NCBI GenBank assembly: GCA_964019165.1
Contig: OZ025272.1
Coordinates: 16,338,093 to 16,402,092 of the forward strand
Direction: 5' to 3'
Length of the DNA stretch: 64,000 nt
DNA from: Mastigias papua
Lineage: Eukaryota; Cnidaria; Scyphozoa; Rhizostomeae; Mastigiidae
Part shown: piece after piece, positions 39,242 through 61,272 of the stretch
How positions within the stretch are numbered: the stretch's first letter is position 1
Layout of the letters: each line of letters begins with the position of its first letter
Position numbers and translations under genes: made by a program
Notes under the pieces: model-generated
The model's input: only the letters and a program-made list of their open reading frames with translations
Database searches by the model: none
Told to the model about the DNA's origin: nothing

Positions 39242-41565
39242 TGCTATTCCTCTAGTCACCCCATCTGTGCAGCCTCTTTTTCCCTTTGCTCCGGATGACC
39301 TACATCGTTGAGATCACATGACAGCTAACAAATACTAAAGCCTTCTGACTGCGTGAAAGCTAACGCTAGATTTAAAAAATGTGGGTTTTCTGCGTAATTT
39401 TGTGCATGGACAAAACATCTACGTCCTCAGATACTGAAGATTACAGGTCAGCGAAGGGATCCGACAAATTGGAGCTCTCGATTTAAGTCTGGGGAACAAA
39501 AAGGAAGTGCATCTACAGTACTGTATATTGGAAAATATGAATAAACGAACAAGCTACAATATCTAGCACCTTTAGTTTCCTTAGAGAATTAAATGCACAG
39601 AGTCCAGAAAAAGTCACGGCTCCACGGCTCTGAGCCGGAGGAAAATTTTGCTCTCTATGTCGTACTTGAGGAAGGTTTTGAAATTTATATCAACAATCCA
39701 GTTTCAGCAAAGTTTTCAGATAATGCGACATCGACTGTGAAAGGCATAGCCCATTTACAGTAAAAGCTTCCGAGACATACACAATGCAGAGTTCAAGAAC
39801 TTTGGCTAGTTCTTATAGTCTTAAGAGAGGAAGGTTTATGATGAAAATCTGACAGCCGGAGGAAGGTTGGGCATCTTTCTGGACTCTGTAAATGCACTTC
39901 GCAAACAATGGCTGGTAACTTCTTTAAAAAAATTGCCACCTTACCCTTAATTGGGTTCAGCTTCCACCGTTATTGAAATAAGCCGAACAATATGAAGTTT
40001 GTTTTAAAACTTTAACAATCTCTAACAAATAATGCAAGATACTTACTTCTGGGAGATTAAGAAACACTTTAAAATTCAAAATGACTAAGAATGGTTCTTC
40101 TAGTCAACATCTTCAAATATCAGCTGAACCTATAACGCAACAAAATAACAAAAGACTGGCTGTTGAAAATACATGATATATACTTCATCATGTATCATAT
40201 ACTTCATTCATCATGTATATGACACATTGAGATACAGTATTTTGCAAACTTTAGGGAATAATAAGAAATCAAACAAAACTGTTTAACGTCCCCAATCAGC
40301 CGGTTGCAAGTCTTTCTTTCTTTTTAGACGATAATCTACAAGAGGTAATATAACCAGAAAGAATGGCATAAAAAAACTTGCACTATGTGGGACAATTGAA
40401 GGGAGAAGAAGTAGAGGCAGACAAAGAAAATTATACATGGATAGCCTAAACACCTTTGCAACAAAGCAACAAATGACCAACATTGAACCTATCCACCGGA
40501 GTGACAATAGAGAAGACTGCAAAACCTTGATCGTCAATGCCTGTACCAGGTCCGACACTTGAGAAAGAAGAAGAAGGTGAAGAAGAAGAATCTACAAGAT
40601 GGTAGATGCAAATCTCAGTCTGCTATGAAGAGAAAGTTCAAATCGCACAAATGGATGTCACAATTGTTTTTGACCATGTTTGATAAAATATTGTATGTAT
40701 ATCAGTAATTGCACCGTCAAGACCTAAAATTTAACATCAGCGTTACCCTAGAGGTACTATCTATTTAGTTTCAAAGGGATCATGTAGCAAAAATCCCACT
40801 CATTGCCCCCCCCCCATTTACAAGGTGACGAATGTCACATGACAGATAGAACTTGTCCATTCCTGCTGCTTACTGGTTCTACGCGAAGGAAAGTATGGGG
40901 TGTCAATGCTGCGATACAATGGCTTACTTTCATCTGTTTACAATCAAAAGCAGCAATGTTAACGGTGCTTGGGTTTACATATCTAGCTAACATGTTTGGG
41001 ATTTTTGCATAGTAACTAGTATTTCGCATTGCCCCATCTCTCCAACGTCCGCCATCTGTGGGTTTCTCTCGCATGCTTCACCCAAACAGCTTTAAGCTGG
41101 CCTAGACTGCACCGCTAAAATGACCTTGAACACCATCCATAAAGTGCAGAATAATATCACATGTATTTATGCATATCAGCTCTTTGGAGATTATCACATA
41201 GCTGGTAAACTGTTTCTCGCTTCTCTAGCAGGGGGAAGGAGGGTAACGTTGAAACGATGTAATATCCAAGGTTACGTTGCAAGCACGTTGCCAGGAAATA
41301 TTTACGACCAGCAATTTACTAGACTTTACCATGTCTTGTTATTATAGCTATCTGCAATGAAAACTTAGCGTAACAACAACAAGAGATGAGATTCAATTGT
41401 TGCTAACTTCTGTGTAAACCTACGGTGCATCGAGGCTGTGTTGTGGTGCCTACAAGCGAAAGATATACCCGGTGTTGTTTATGTGTGACCAATTCTTATT
41501 TATCTTGCAGTCAAGTGAGAAAAGCTCTAGTCCCGGGGGCTCTGTGTCTCAAAACATAACAGAAG
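39242..41565. promoter_or_regulatory. shared upstream region of divergent VAC14 and the EF-hand gene
   Basis: The two genes start 2.3 kb apart and face away from each other. No core promoter motif stands out. The stretch contains one LINE tail (40331-40600), a run of C at 40807, and a likely 5'-UTR intron of the EF-hand gene ending at the acceptor CTTGCAG at 41505-41511. Confidence 0.4.
40331..40600 (+). pseudogene. LINE endonuclease/reverse-transcriptase C-terminal fragment
   Basis: The open plus-strand frame reads KNGIKKLALCGTIEGRRSRG, RQRKLYMDSLNT, and IEPIHRSDNREDC up to a TGA at 40560-40562. The pattern G...GRR.RGRQR...D.L followed by R...R..W/C is a familiar LINE C-terminal block. A GAAGAAGAAGGTGAAGAAG tail follows directly, resembling the simple-repeat 3' end of such elements. 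The 5' part is missing. Confidence 0.7.
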
Positions 41566-44500
41566 ATGGCAACGAACTTGCGCCCAGATCTAACACCTTC
41601 CCACATAAGTGATATGCAGAAAAATATGCAGTTTAGCCATAGCATGCATGGTATAAGTTTTCAACAGATAACCAAAGGAAGCATGAATCCTCCAAGTCAC
41701 AGGTAGGTCTCCAAGTGGTTCGAGGGCCCTGGCCTAAATTGACTATGAGGTCTCTCACAGCAATGGGGACAGACATCTGGCAACGCATGATACCACAAAA
41801 GAGTTACTTGATAAAAGTCCCCACCTCCCATCACTTTGTAAATTTCTCTCTGATGTTGAAATTTGGAAACTTGTCTAAGAAAGATCTTAGGATTATAATC
41901 TTTCTAGGTTTCATATTTAGGGTTTAATACCCAAGTATAGCTATGGCGTCAGTATCAATATGAAAACGAGGCCGAAAATATGCGCTAGAATACTTATCAT
42001 CCCCTCTACTTAGTTTTTCTAGATTAATACCCATGAAAACTTTTACCAAAATAAATGAGATGTCATAAACATAAGATGATCTTCTTCACCCATTATTGTC
42101 AATAGTATTTTTCATTAGATCCTCGGTATTCAAATTGTTCTACACCACTAACTTTTCTTTTTCGAATTTGAGCAAAATTGGTTGGCCATCTATGTGAGTT
42201 GGAGGGGAGATTGTACCTCCTTTCCTGGCGACGCGACGCTGTCAGATAATTGCAGCGGTGTTAGAATGAAGCGGCGTCATCTAATTTGGCAAAATGACTA
42301 AAAGACTTTCGCTTATTTTCTATTGTTTGAAGAGTAACTGGAAATCAATAGCGAAAATTCGAGAGAAAGCAATGCCAAATAACAAAAATGCAAAGAATGA
42401 GAGTCGGTGTTGCATCTGAAAGCTTCCAAAGCAATATTCATTGAAATCATAATCTTTATCAAATCAAACTATTACCGGAGAAATGTCGTGAGAGATTTCA
42501 TTTTACTCAAGGGGAGACAGGGAGGTTTGTATTTCTAGCGCATGGAGACTAAAACTCTTGTCGACATCAATCTGTGGTCATTTACTCCGTGGCTGAGTGT
42601 TTATCTTTATCAAAAGCTATCCTAGGGCGTTTTAGCGCACAGTTCTACACAAAATGTGGAGTTCTGGGAATGGTTCCGGACAAGGCACTGCCAAACAAAA
42701 AGTGGGGGCTACACATAGAAAGTGGGTGGCTACAAACAAAGATTGCTTGATAAAAACAAGAAAAACCACTGGCTGGCAAAAAGCCCCCTCTGGCCCCCTA
42801 TTGGTTGACACCATGCCTAGGTGTGTGTATGAGCTTTTATTATAAGGAATCTAGCTCAAAGCCAAGTTACAGAAGTTCCTTATTTTTGGACCTCCAATGG
42901 CTAAATTGTACTACTAGAAGCTCCATACGAAACATTTGACACAAGAATAGCAAACAATCTATGCTGGTTTTGGATGCAAATTAATAGAACCGGCTTCCTA
43001 ATTCTTGATAGTTTGCTGTTATAAAAATTTTTCAGATCGAAAAGTTCTTTAGGAATTGTCCTTTAGTAGTATAAGTTCTTTAAATATTTTAGCATTCTAC
43101 ACGTAGGTTCCTTATAAAAAGAGCGTGTAGTTCCTAAGAGTAATATGTGCAGATTACACAATGCAATCGTTTAGAAAAATTCCGTTTTGAAGTATAATGC
43201 TGCACATGAATCTTACTTTCCATAAGTACCATATAAGAGCTTAGAAAGTGTACCCTTAGCTTACCCCCTGGATATTGATATGTTGCTTTGAACAAACGTT
43301 ACCAGCAAATCTTTAATCAAACAGATTACATATCAACATACAGACGAAAAATTGCTTGCTTTACGAAATTTCAATGAAAAGAAACGAGTATCTTGATTAT
43401 ACCGAGCTGACTCGAGAACCTTTTCGACCTAGGTTTAAAAATCAGCGTGAGACAATGAACGAACGGGATTCTGGAATTAGGCTAGTAGCTGAAAAGACTG
43501 AAGCTAGAAAAACCAAACCCGACGAGATTATCTGCGATGAGGAAAATCAATCACATAATAAAACAGCAAAGTTGGAAAAGTCTCAAAATATAAAACCAAA
43601 ACGTGATATTTCAAAGACCACACTCTCGCGTGCCTATGGTGACAAAGAAAGACATGCTGTACAAAATGGAGAGCCTGCAGATGAAAACTCTGAGTACTTC
43701 TCTAAACTTGGGGAAATAGGGACATCAAATATAATGAGTCTGCGATCGAAAGAATTGCACCCAGAAGATATAGAAGAATTATGGAAAATGTTTGGGGTGT
43801 TTGATCAAGATGGTAATGGAGTCATAACTGCCAATGAATTGAGAACAATAATGAGCTCTTTAGGGCAGTCAACAACAGAAGCTGAAGTCATGGATATGGT
43901 GAATTCTATCGGTAAAATAGCTTGTACTTTTGTTAATCTAATAGGATTTTTAGCTAAAGTATTTGAGTTCAACAATTGCTAAGATCACATTCGAGGTAGT
44001 TACTAGTGGGTGTTAACCATGGATGTAGGAAATATTTGGAAACATTTGAAAATAGGGGAGGGGTCAGAAGACTTACTTCACGGACAAGTTGAGCCGAACC
44101 CAATGCTAATGCAGCGAGACTCAAGCATACCCCGGCGGGGAAACTATAATTAGTATCCTTGTTATTATCTAAGTAGCTATCTGTAGACTACCTTTTTTCA
44201 AACGAGCTTTACAGTTGTCAAGCACGGCGTTGGTAGAAGGGCTGGGGGGGGGGGGTTTCAGCTCCCCAACCACTTTCTGCCAGCCAGTGCTTTTTCTAGC
44301 CTTTGTCAAGCTATCAACTATGATGTACTGCTTACATACGGACAGGCAACTATGCCATACTGTTTTGTTTACGGGTTGCAACCAGAGGCAATTTGTCAGC
44401 TACGACATGTAAATAAATGTAGGAACTTACTGCAAGCCAGGACTCTGCAAAAATGGCCAGATGGGACAAAAAGATTTAGAAAAACCAAGGGAAGCTAGTA

Positions 44501-45629
44501 AAACTGAATAGATAATCATTGACATATTTCCTACAGTGTGTCTCAAAAACTCATTGTTAGAACACTATAACAAAACTGTAAGGTGACCGTAATAATATCA
44601 ATGATAGGTGCGAAAAATAGAAACGAAGCGCTGCGAAATGTTGATATCTCATTGCAAAGCGGTTGCGGGCGCACGCAAGTTTTAGAGTCTGGAGCCCACC
44701 GACATGTATTTATATAAGGAACCACTTTTTACACCGACTAGTCGAAAGCCATAGAAAAACGCGAGGAGCCTGTAGTACTGAAGGTAAAATCGCCAAGAAA
44801 TTGTCTAATGTCAAATTCTGCTACCACTGTAAACAGCTGCGAAGTAGTAAGCAAAATTCGCTTGGACTTTGGTGCAGCAAGTGTTTCATAGAGGGGGTAG
44901 CAATCGAAACTTACAATGTTCATAGTGACATGTCTTAATACTTAACACACACAGTGTCTATAGAGTAGTAAATGTACAGTCAAAATTACGGAACGTTTAA
45001 GGAAATTTCAGTACTACAATTTGGTAAAAAGAGGCCCAGGAATAAAGAATTCTAGGAAATAGGCCATGAACTAGGTTGCTAAGAGAGGGCCTACGTTCAT
45101 AACTATACCTAGCATCAGAGACTAACATATTAAGCGAACATCAATATATTTATGATAGAACAATAATTTCAATGATAGAACAATAATTTCAATGATAAGT
45201 ATAGCACTGAGAGTATCTTGATGTTGCCAACGATTTGAAAGCAAATGTTGTTTTTGCCAGATTCTATGATCTACCTACAACTTTCTAGTGCCACAAAAAT
45301 CCATAGGATTCCCAGTATATACATATGGTTTTTGGTTTGTCTTGGTTGCAGATTCTGATGGCAATGGAATGATTGAGTTTCCAGAATTCCTTGCTATGAT
45401 CAATGGTACAATTCCCAAATCACTAAATCGAAGTCAGCTGGAGCTACTTTTTAAGGTTTTTGATGTGGACAATTCCAATGAGATAAATGCAGAGAACTTG
45501 CAAAGAATGTTTCAGGTATTTGGCTACAGCCTGGATGACAAAGCAATAACAGGTATGCTGAGCGAGGCAGACTTAGATGGTGATGGGAAGGTGAGAATTG
45601 AAGACTTCATAAAGATGATGCGGACTTAA
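41566..45629 (+). CDS. calmodulin-like EF-hand protein with a long N-terminal extension, 3 exons
   Basis: Exons 41566-41702, 43325-43911 and 45352-45629 join in phase to 1002 bases, 333 aa. If the first exon is wrong, translation could begin at the ATG at 43374 (271 aa). The C-terminal half is calmodulin-like with four EF-hands; in the 271-aa numbering the loops are 144-155 (DQDGNGVITANE), 180-191 (DSDGNGMIEFPE), 217-228 (DVDNSNEINAEN) and 253-264 (DLDGDGKVRIED). Loops 1 and 2 have all calcium ligands. Loop 3 lacks the position-6 Gly and ends in Asn, so is probably inactive. Loop 4 ends in Asp, which usually weakens or alters ion choice. The intron splits the first codon of loop 2. The 130-190-residue extension is charged, Lys/Glu-rich and unlike calmodulin; it may be disordered. 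Probably a calcium sensor; partner unknown. AATAAA occurs at 46034. Confidence 0.85.
42657..42800 (+). repeat. dispersed repeat copy 1
   Basis: AGAAAAACCACTGGCTGGCA with flanks (CTTGATAAAAACA before, AAAAGCCC after) recurs in inverted orientation at 44240-44400. Roughly four of five bases agree over the best 40 bases. It lies in the first coding intron of the EF-hand gene. No coding capacity; family unknown. Confidence 0.5.
44240..44400 (-). repeat. dispersed repeat copy 2, with a poly-G run
   Basis: On the minus strand CTTGACAAAGGCTAGAAAAA continues into GCACTGGCTGGCAGAAAG, matching copy 1. A run of G occurs at about 44244-44256. This copy lies in the second intron, so the two inverted copies bracket the EF-hand gene's largest coding exon. 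Confidence 0.5.
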
Positions 45630-46338
45630 AATCATATCATACTCACAGGGTATCTTGTTATAGTAAGTGGTTAAAAAACCATGAAATCAAAGAAGTAACA
45701 ACCAAGAAACTTATTGTTTTTCTTTTTATAACCTGGAAATTAAAAGTATGCAAAACGGGCCATATGAACAAGCTAACTAAACCGTGCGCTGTATAAAACG
45801 ATGACGGGTAGTATATCTGCTATTGAAATCAAATTGGGAGCACGCGTGCCAAGAGATTTCTTATATGGAACAAAACACAGGCGACACAGTTGTGCTACAA
45901 TAGAACAAAGCACTACGTGAAAAGATATACTAACAAGTAACTTCTAGGTTGTTCTTCTGTTGAGAAATAATTGGTTTTATTGATATTAATCATACGTGAT
46001 ATCTCCCTTTTCTGTGACATCCCCCTGTTCTTCAATAAATAAGGAACATCTTAAGAAGCTAAGTATTTTTCGCTTTCGATTGCCACGGCTTCTGTTCATA
46101 ATCGAAGTCCACCAATTATATACTCCACTCTCTGAAAAAAGGATCACAAAGCCAAGCTAATTTAACTGTAACATATAAAAATGAGATTGATCAGTGAAAT
46201 AGAGACTTTCATAAAAAGTCCTATAAAGCTCCTAAAGAATAGGTTGATAAATATGTCATCTAACTCATTGACGAAAACACTAACTTTAATCCAACAAATG
46301 AGACATCAAGTGTGCCTCTAGAAACAGTGGCAGTTTAG

Positions 46339-46387
<49 letters not shown>

Positions 46388-47046
46388 AATGCATCTCATG
46401 AACTAGATTACATGTTTTTCAAAATAAAGTGCTTTTGGCCCGATATTAACCATTCTTAGCTTTTCATGATTTCAGCACTACAATTGTCCTAGGCTTTCTT
46501 AGCAATAACATCTGAGTGTCACAGATGCACTACAGTGTTACACAGACAGAATACAAGCATGATACTGAAGTATATAGATTAACAGAGGAAATCTAAGTGT
46601 CAGGCATTCATGAAAATTGGAAATCTACATGTAGATGGACTTAATGAGTTTCTTAGGTCTCAAAAATCTACAGCTGAACTTTCTCAACTTTCTGAACAAT
46701 TGAATTCCCTAAAGATAACAGAAATGTGCCACAGCCATTAAACCTCTTGCCCTCAGTCCAACTGCTAAGAAGTCTGTTGCAGAAAGCAAAAGTCATGATA
46801 AAAGCTGCTGTTGCTTATAAAAATGTAAGTCAGAAATGAAATGTTGATAAGAAATGTTGATTTATGATTTTCTATTTTTGCCCTGAATAAAATCAATGAT
46901 CGTTTTAAAACCATGGTAATGCTTGATGAGTGATGAAACTTCAATTGGAGAGCGACAACAACAAATGGAGGTTGTGGTTGCTATTTTTACAATAACTACA
47001 ACAGAGAGTGGATGCTCCCAGAGAGAAAAAAGCGAAGATCAAACAA
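45630..47046. other. convergent 3' region between the EF-hand gene and EMC4
   Basis: Both flanking genes end here. Apart from an AATAAA at 46034 and the minisatellite at 46338-46388, I see no gene or repeat. Confidence 0.6.
46338..46388. repeat. 7-bp minisatellite, GGCCAGA x about 7
   Basis: Perfect tandem GGCCAGA units, standing out in otherwise AT-rich sequence. It is in the 3' region shared by two convergent genes. Confidence 0.95.
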
Positions 47047-49586
47047 CTAAACCTGACGATGCTCTTTGAATGCTAGCCAATCTGATGGTGCAGTCGGTAG
47101 TATGCCCATTGAGTGACACTTGTAAACAGCTAACATTAAGCAAAAGATATTCCCAAGGATATATGTCAATTTTAATAGTATTCCTTGATCACCATCAAGC
47201 ATTTTGAAAGCTGAGATGAAAAAATGATAAAACTGAGTTAAAACAATGCAATGGATGTACTCAAAAACAACTTAGCTATGATAGCTTTCATACAAGCTTT
47301 TCAGTTTTACATGGAAATGAATTTAGGGAGCGGCTCATAAAACTTGATTTTAACTTGCAGGTAACAGAGTGTCTTACTACTATGAAGAAAGGGAGCAGTA
47401 CTTATAGAGAAAGCTAATTTTATCAAGAGCAGCCATGGCTCAATTCTGAAAGCAAATTGAAGACATTCAATTTCTCAGACAATTTCTAGGTGTGGACTGT
47501 GGAGGAGCATATATCACTAATATTCTATCAACAACTCTACATAAGCAGGAATCCACCCATGTAAATGATATATAGTAAATTTAGGCAGTATTATGCAAAG
47601 AGTGGCAAACATTAAAACTAATCCTCCTTAGCAAGATATACTTATCCTCTCATAACAATCTTTCCTATATTCTTTGAACTAAGTAAGTAGAATTGGAAAA
47701 CAACAGTTACGAATACTTTGTGATCAGTTGACTTAATACATACTTGCTTTTAAAGTAAGCATAGCTTTGATTGGTTTAAATATCATCATTCCTACTATCA
47801 TTATTGGAAAAATTGAAATTGAATTTCCAGCCATATACATTATGAATAGATTCATTGGGAGCTGCTTCATTGGTCCAAGAGCAATGTTCCATGATTTCTG
47901 AAATAACAAATGCACCATACAAGAGCAAGTATAATGTATGATTTCAGGGAGCCATGTTTAGTGCCCTAAACAAAGCGCTAAGAATTGTAGCTGAAAAAAT
48001 TTCAAGGAATGAAGCCAGTAGAAGGACTTTCAACAAGTCCAAAGTGTATCAACCTAGCATTATATGGGATGGACTTCTGATTTCGATTAAGCTCTTATTC
48101 TAAACATCAGCTTTGTAACTCTATGATGCAGATCTCAGCCACACAACCAAACAAGAGAATGGTCAAATCTTGAGAATTAAATAGCTGGAGAATAGGATGA
48201 CAAAATATTACCACAAAACTGACAATAAACTAGGAGTTTTTCCTGATATAGGATATTGCATGAGCTAGATAACAAAAAAAACCAAGAATAGTGATACTGT
48301 TATCTATTAAATTTGCTCCTAAATTTGGTAAATAACAAGGTGAATAAAGCTTTTACCTTAGCAACAAGTTTTGATAAATCAGAATCATGGGTTTCCTACA
48401 ATCAGAGGGCATGTAAATATCATTAAAAAATGGAATATTGAAGCTATATGATAGTTACAAGTTTCATGCTTCAGAAACATGGTCATAAGGGATGACTGTG
48501 AAAAAACAACCAAAGAAATAAAGGAAACTGCCTATGATATTTGCCATTAGAGAGAAAATATGTCTGTTAACTGGATCCAACAACTCAAAAAAAAACTATC
48601 TCCTCCAAACTAACTTTGCACATCAATAAGTTTCATTGAAAAGTAAATCCCTGTACAATTAGTGAACAATGAACGTGACATGTCCTTTGATATTTACGTT
48701 ATTGCTAATAACACAAAGGGCACCAAGGGGTTCTAATAAACAAATCATTACTATACAGCCTAATACATGAAGAGCTGGAGGACGGACTAGGCAACTTTTA
48801 CTAAGTGCCCTATCAATGAAATGTTCACCCATTAATGAAATGTTTAATAAAATTATTTGATACACAGAAACAACTAATTTCCTTTCTGCTTGACCTTTTT
48901 CTGCAAAGAGTGGTAGTATCCAACCAATGCTAAAATTAACCTAGACATACACGTTCAAAATGATGATGAATAATGGTAATATATGATAAATTTTATAAAC
49001 ATGTTAAGCATCAACTAACTATTGCTGGGAATGAACGCATGTCTGCGTATCCAACTGGGGGAGGAGCTTCTGATTTTCTTTCTTGCATGCATCTTGGCCT
49101 AAAATTCAAATACAGCATTGGGTTTGTTAAATAAGTAGCTATTAATTTATTACATCACTGACCAATGATTACGACTGATGGTTGTAACAAGCAAAAAGAA
49201 CAAGTGCTCCTAACAAGGCCTGCAAAAAGTGAAGGGTGAAACTATACCTGTACCCGGTGTCGACTTCCAACAAATTGCTAGAGCATTGCTATGCATAACA
49301 CATAGCACGGATACATGGCATAAGCATAACAAGTCTAATGAAAACCCACCAATGACCAAAATAGCAAAAATAAGTCTCCCACATAAATATATCATATCAT
49401 TACTGTACGGACTGCATATAACAGCGTGCATGATTGACGAAACCAATAGTAACCGAACGTAATATCCTCTAAAATGCATGAATATATCATAAGATGAACA
49501 GTAAATTAGAAAATGCTTACAAACCTAGCTGTGAAATCAATGGCCCATTTGTTCTTCGATGTTTTTTGAAGAGATTTCGACGCCAT
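47047..49586 (-). CDS. EMC4: EMC4, ER membrane protein complex subunit 4, 5 exons
   Basis: EMC4 (TMEM85) is a subunit of the ER membrane complex that inserts tail-anchored and multi-pass proteins. Minus-strand exons: 49586-49525, 49098-49020, 48395-48357, 47897-47744, 47210-47047. They total 498 bases, 165 aa plus TAG, all phases consistent; the human protein is 183 aa. Landmarks: start [27 protein letters not shown] about residue 35; the signature [20 protein letters not shown] from residue 61; the first hydrophobic helix about 73-100 ([15 protein letters not shown]); the second about 122-140 ([18 protein letters not shown]); and the conserved end [14 protein letters not shown]. The shorter length comes from the N-terminal linker, which lacks the Gly/Ser-rich stretch of vertebrates. 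The stop follows CAG GTT directly. The gene is head-to-head with the ankyrin gene and convergent with the EF-hand gene. Confidence 0.95.
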
Positions 49587-50529
49587 GTTCGTTCTATGCA
49601 ATAGCGTTCTCAGCCTCACTTGCAGGAAAGACTCGTTGATTCTCTGTCCGAGGCCTGAGGAGGCACAAGAGAAAATTTACTTGATACGAACAGGGAAACT
49701 TTGTCGATAAGACGGAATGTGGGAGGGCTGTGCAAAGGAAGGTCAAAAAATACTTAGAGCCCCCGATTTTATTATAATTGATTTCCTCTGCGCCAAAAAC
49801 CTCTTCACTTTGTCGAGTTTCTTCACATACACAGTTCGATGAAGCGTCGGGGGGGCTCCAAGGATTAACAACATCGCTAATCTTGGAAGGTGAAGTACTA
49901 AAGAAGTTAAACCTGCATTATTGCTGCGACCCACATTAAACCGTTATTTGAGATGAAAATGCATTAATTTACTTTCAAAAATAGTGGTTTGATTTCAGAT
50001 CGCATGAAATAGCTTTCCAAATGCACTGTAGTAGGAATTCAACCACTTAGATATAAAAACTCCACTCAACCCTCGGTTTCTTCACAAAGGAACATTCTTG
50101 GCACCCAAGGAGGGTTCACTATGAGACTAAATTTACAATTTTGGCCACTTAGACAGTACTCGGTTGGTATATGTGACAGCAGCTTCATGTTTCAGTTGCG
50201 TAATATTCAGACATCACACCCAACTATTTCTAATTTGACGTCACAAAGGTCTAAATGACTGGTCTTTTGCGTCAACTTATGTGAAGAGAAACAAATTAGT
50301 TACTTTTCACTTTGAATAATGGTTGATGTGACTTTCAAGGAAATTACGGTTTTCGTGGTAGAATACGATAAGATAGAGTCTTTCTACAATATCGTTGCAG
50401 CTAAACTCCAGGCCTCTCTGTCCAGAATCAAAAGCGGAGTCAGTTAAATTGATTGATAAGTTAAATGAGCTGCTACGCTAAATCTTTCTAAACTTCTTCA
50501 CAAGCAGGTCTCTGCCACTTTTATTGAAC
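49587..50529. promoter_or_regulatory. shared upstream region of EMC4 and the ankyrin gene
   Basis: About 940 bases separate the two start codons. It contains the inverted exon copy (49764-49930) and a 43-codon plus-strand frame at 50319-50447 (start MVDVTFKEITV) that could be an upstream frame or a coding part of an unrecognised exon. No core promoter motif is evident. Confidence 0.4.
49764..49930 (-). pseudogene. broken inverted copy of exon 1 of the ankyrin coiled-coil gene
   Basis: Read on the minus strand, this segment aligns over about 165 bases with the plus-strand exon at 50530-50695. The clearest block is LHRTVYVKKLDKVKRFLAQR against LHRAVYLKKLDKVKRLLAQR. Upstream, TTAACTTCTTTAGTACTTCA matches TCAACTTCTTTAGTGCTTCA. 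A run of seven C near 49850 shifts the frame relative to the functional exon, and the match stops before the splice donor. It is therefore a partial, decayed inverted duplicate, about 180 bases upstream of the EMC4 start. Confidence 0.85.
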
Positions 50530-60790
<10,261 letters not shown>

Positions 60791-60949
60791 CTCTAATTTC
60801 AATTATCAACTGTTACTTTATTCTTATACTGAACCTTAAATGGGATTAAATGGCATTTAAAACTAATTAAATCGTTACTAGCATGCTACAACTTCATTAA
60901 TTCAAAATTTACTCAATCATTACATTCATGCCTTATTTCTGCAACCTCA
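60791..60949. other. short gap between two convergent genes
   Basis: The stop of the plus-strand ankyrin gene and the stop of the minus-strand gene are only about 160 bases apart, so their 3' untranslated regions probably overlap. Confidence 0.6.
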
Positions 60950-61272
60950 CTATTGAGCTAGAAGAGTTTTGACAAACTTCAAACCGGTCAAGGCCTGGTA
61001 GAGATCGAGGGTTTTGGGTAGGTTTGGTGACAGATATACATTGAAGGCATGGGCCAATCCAGTTCCGGTCAAATAACCGTCAGTCCGCAAATGTTACGAA
61101 GCAGATAAAGAAAACCATCAGTACAAGTGGGAGAGATTTTTTCCTTATCAATGCAATATTTAACTGACCTCGTTCTATTACCTGTTGTTGTGCTGCCAAT
61201 AGGGCGCCTTCGTTGCCTTCTTTAGGTCTCAAAACTTCAAAACCATAGAAAATTGATAATAAATACTTAAAA
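60950..61272 (-). CDS. 3' end of an unrecognised gene, two exons, with a GT..GG intron
   Basis: I do not recognise the product. The upstream exon (61272-61182) follows a good acceptor (TTATCTGTCAG) and encodes FKYLLSIFYGFEVLRPKEGN then EGALLAAQQQ, ending at a donor CAG/GTAATA in phase 0. The last exon (61084-60950) encodes TDGYLTGTGLAHAFNVYLSP, then NLPKTLDLYQALTGLKFVK and TLLAQ before TAG. Between them is a 97-base intron with a pyrimidine-rich 3' end that finishes TTTGCGG; no AG in a usable place exists, and the frame just upstream contains a TAA. So the last exon is either joined through a rare GG acceptor, or the gene is mutated at this site. Earlier exons (phase 2) were not found and may lie beyond the window. 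The even, non-repetitive residue mix of both exons argues for real coding sequence. Confidence 0.55.

Noticed and set aside
40283..40558. Minus-strand 91-aa hydrophobic frame
   Set aside because: The plus strand of the same DNA encodes a recognisable LINE C-terminus, so this is its shadow.
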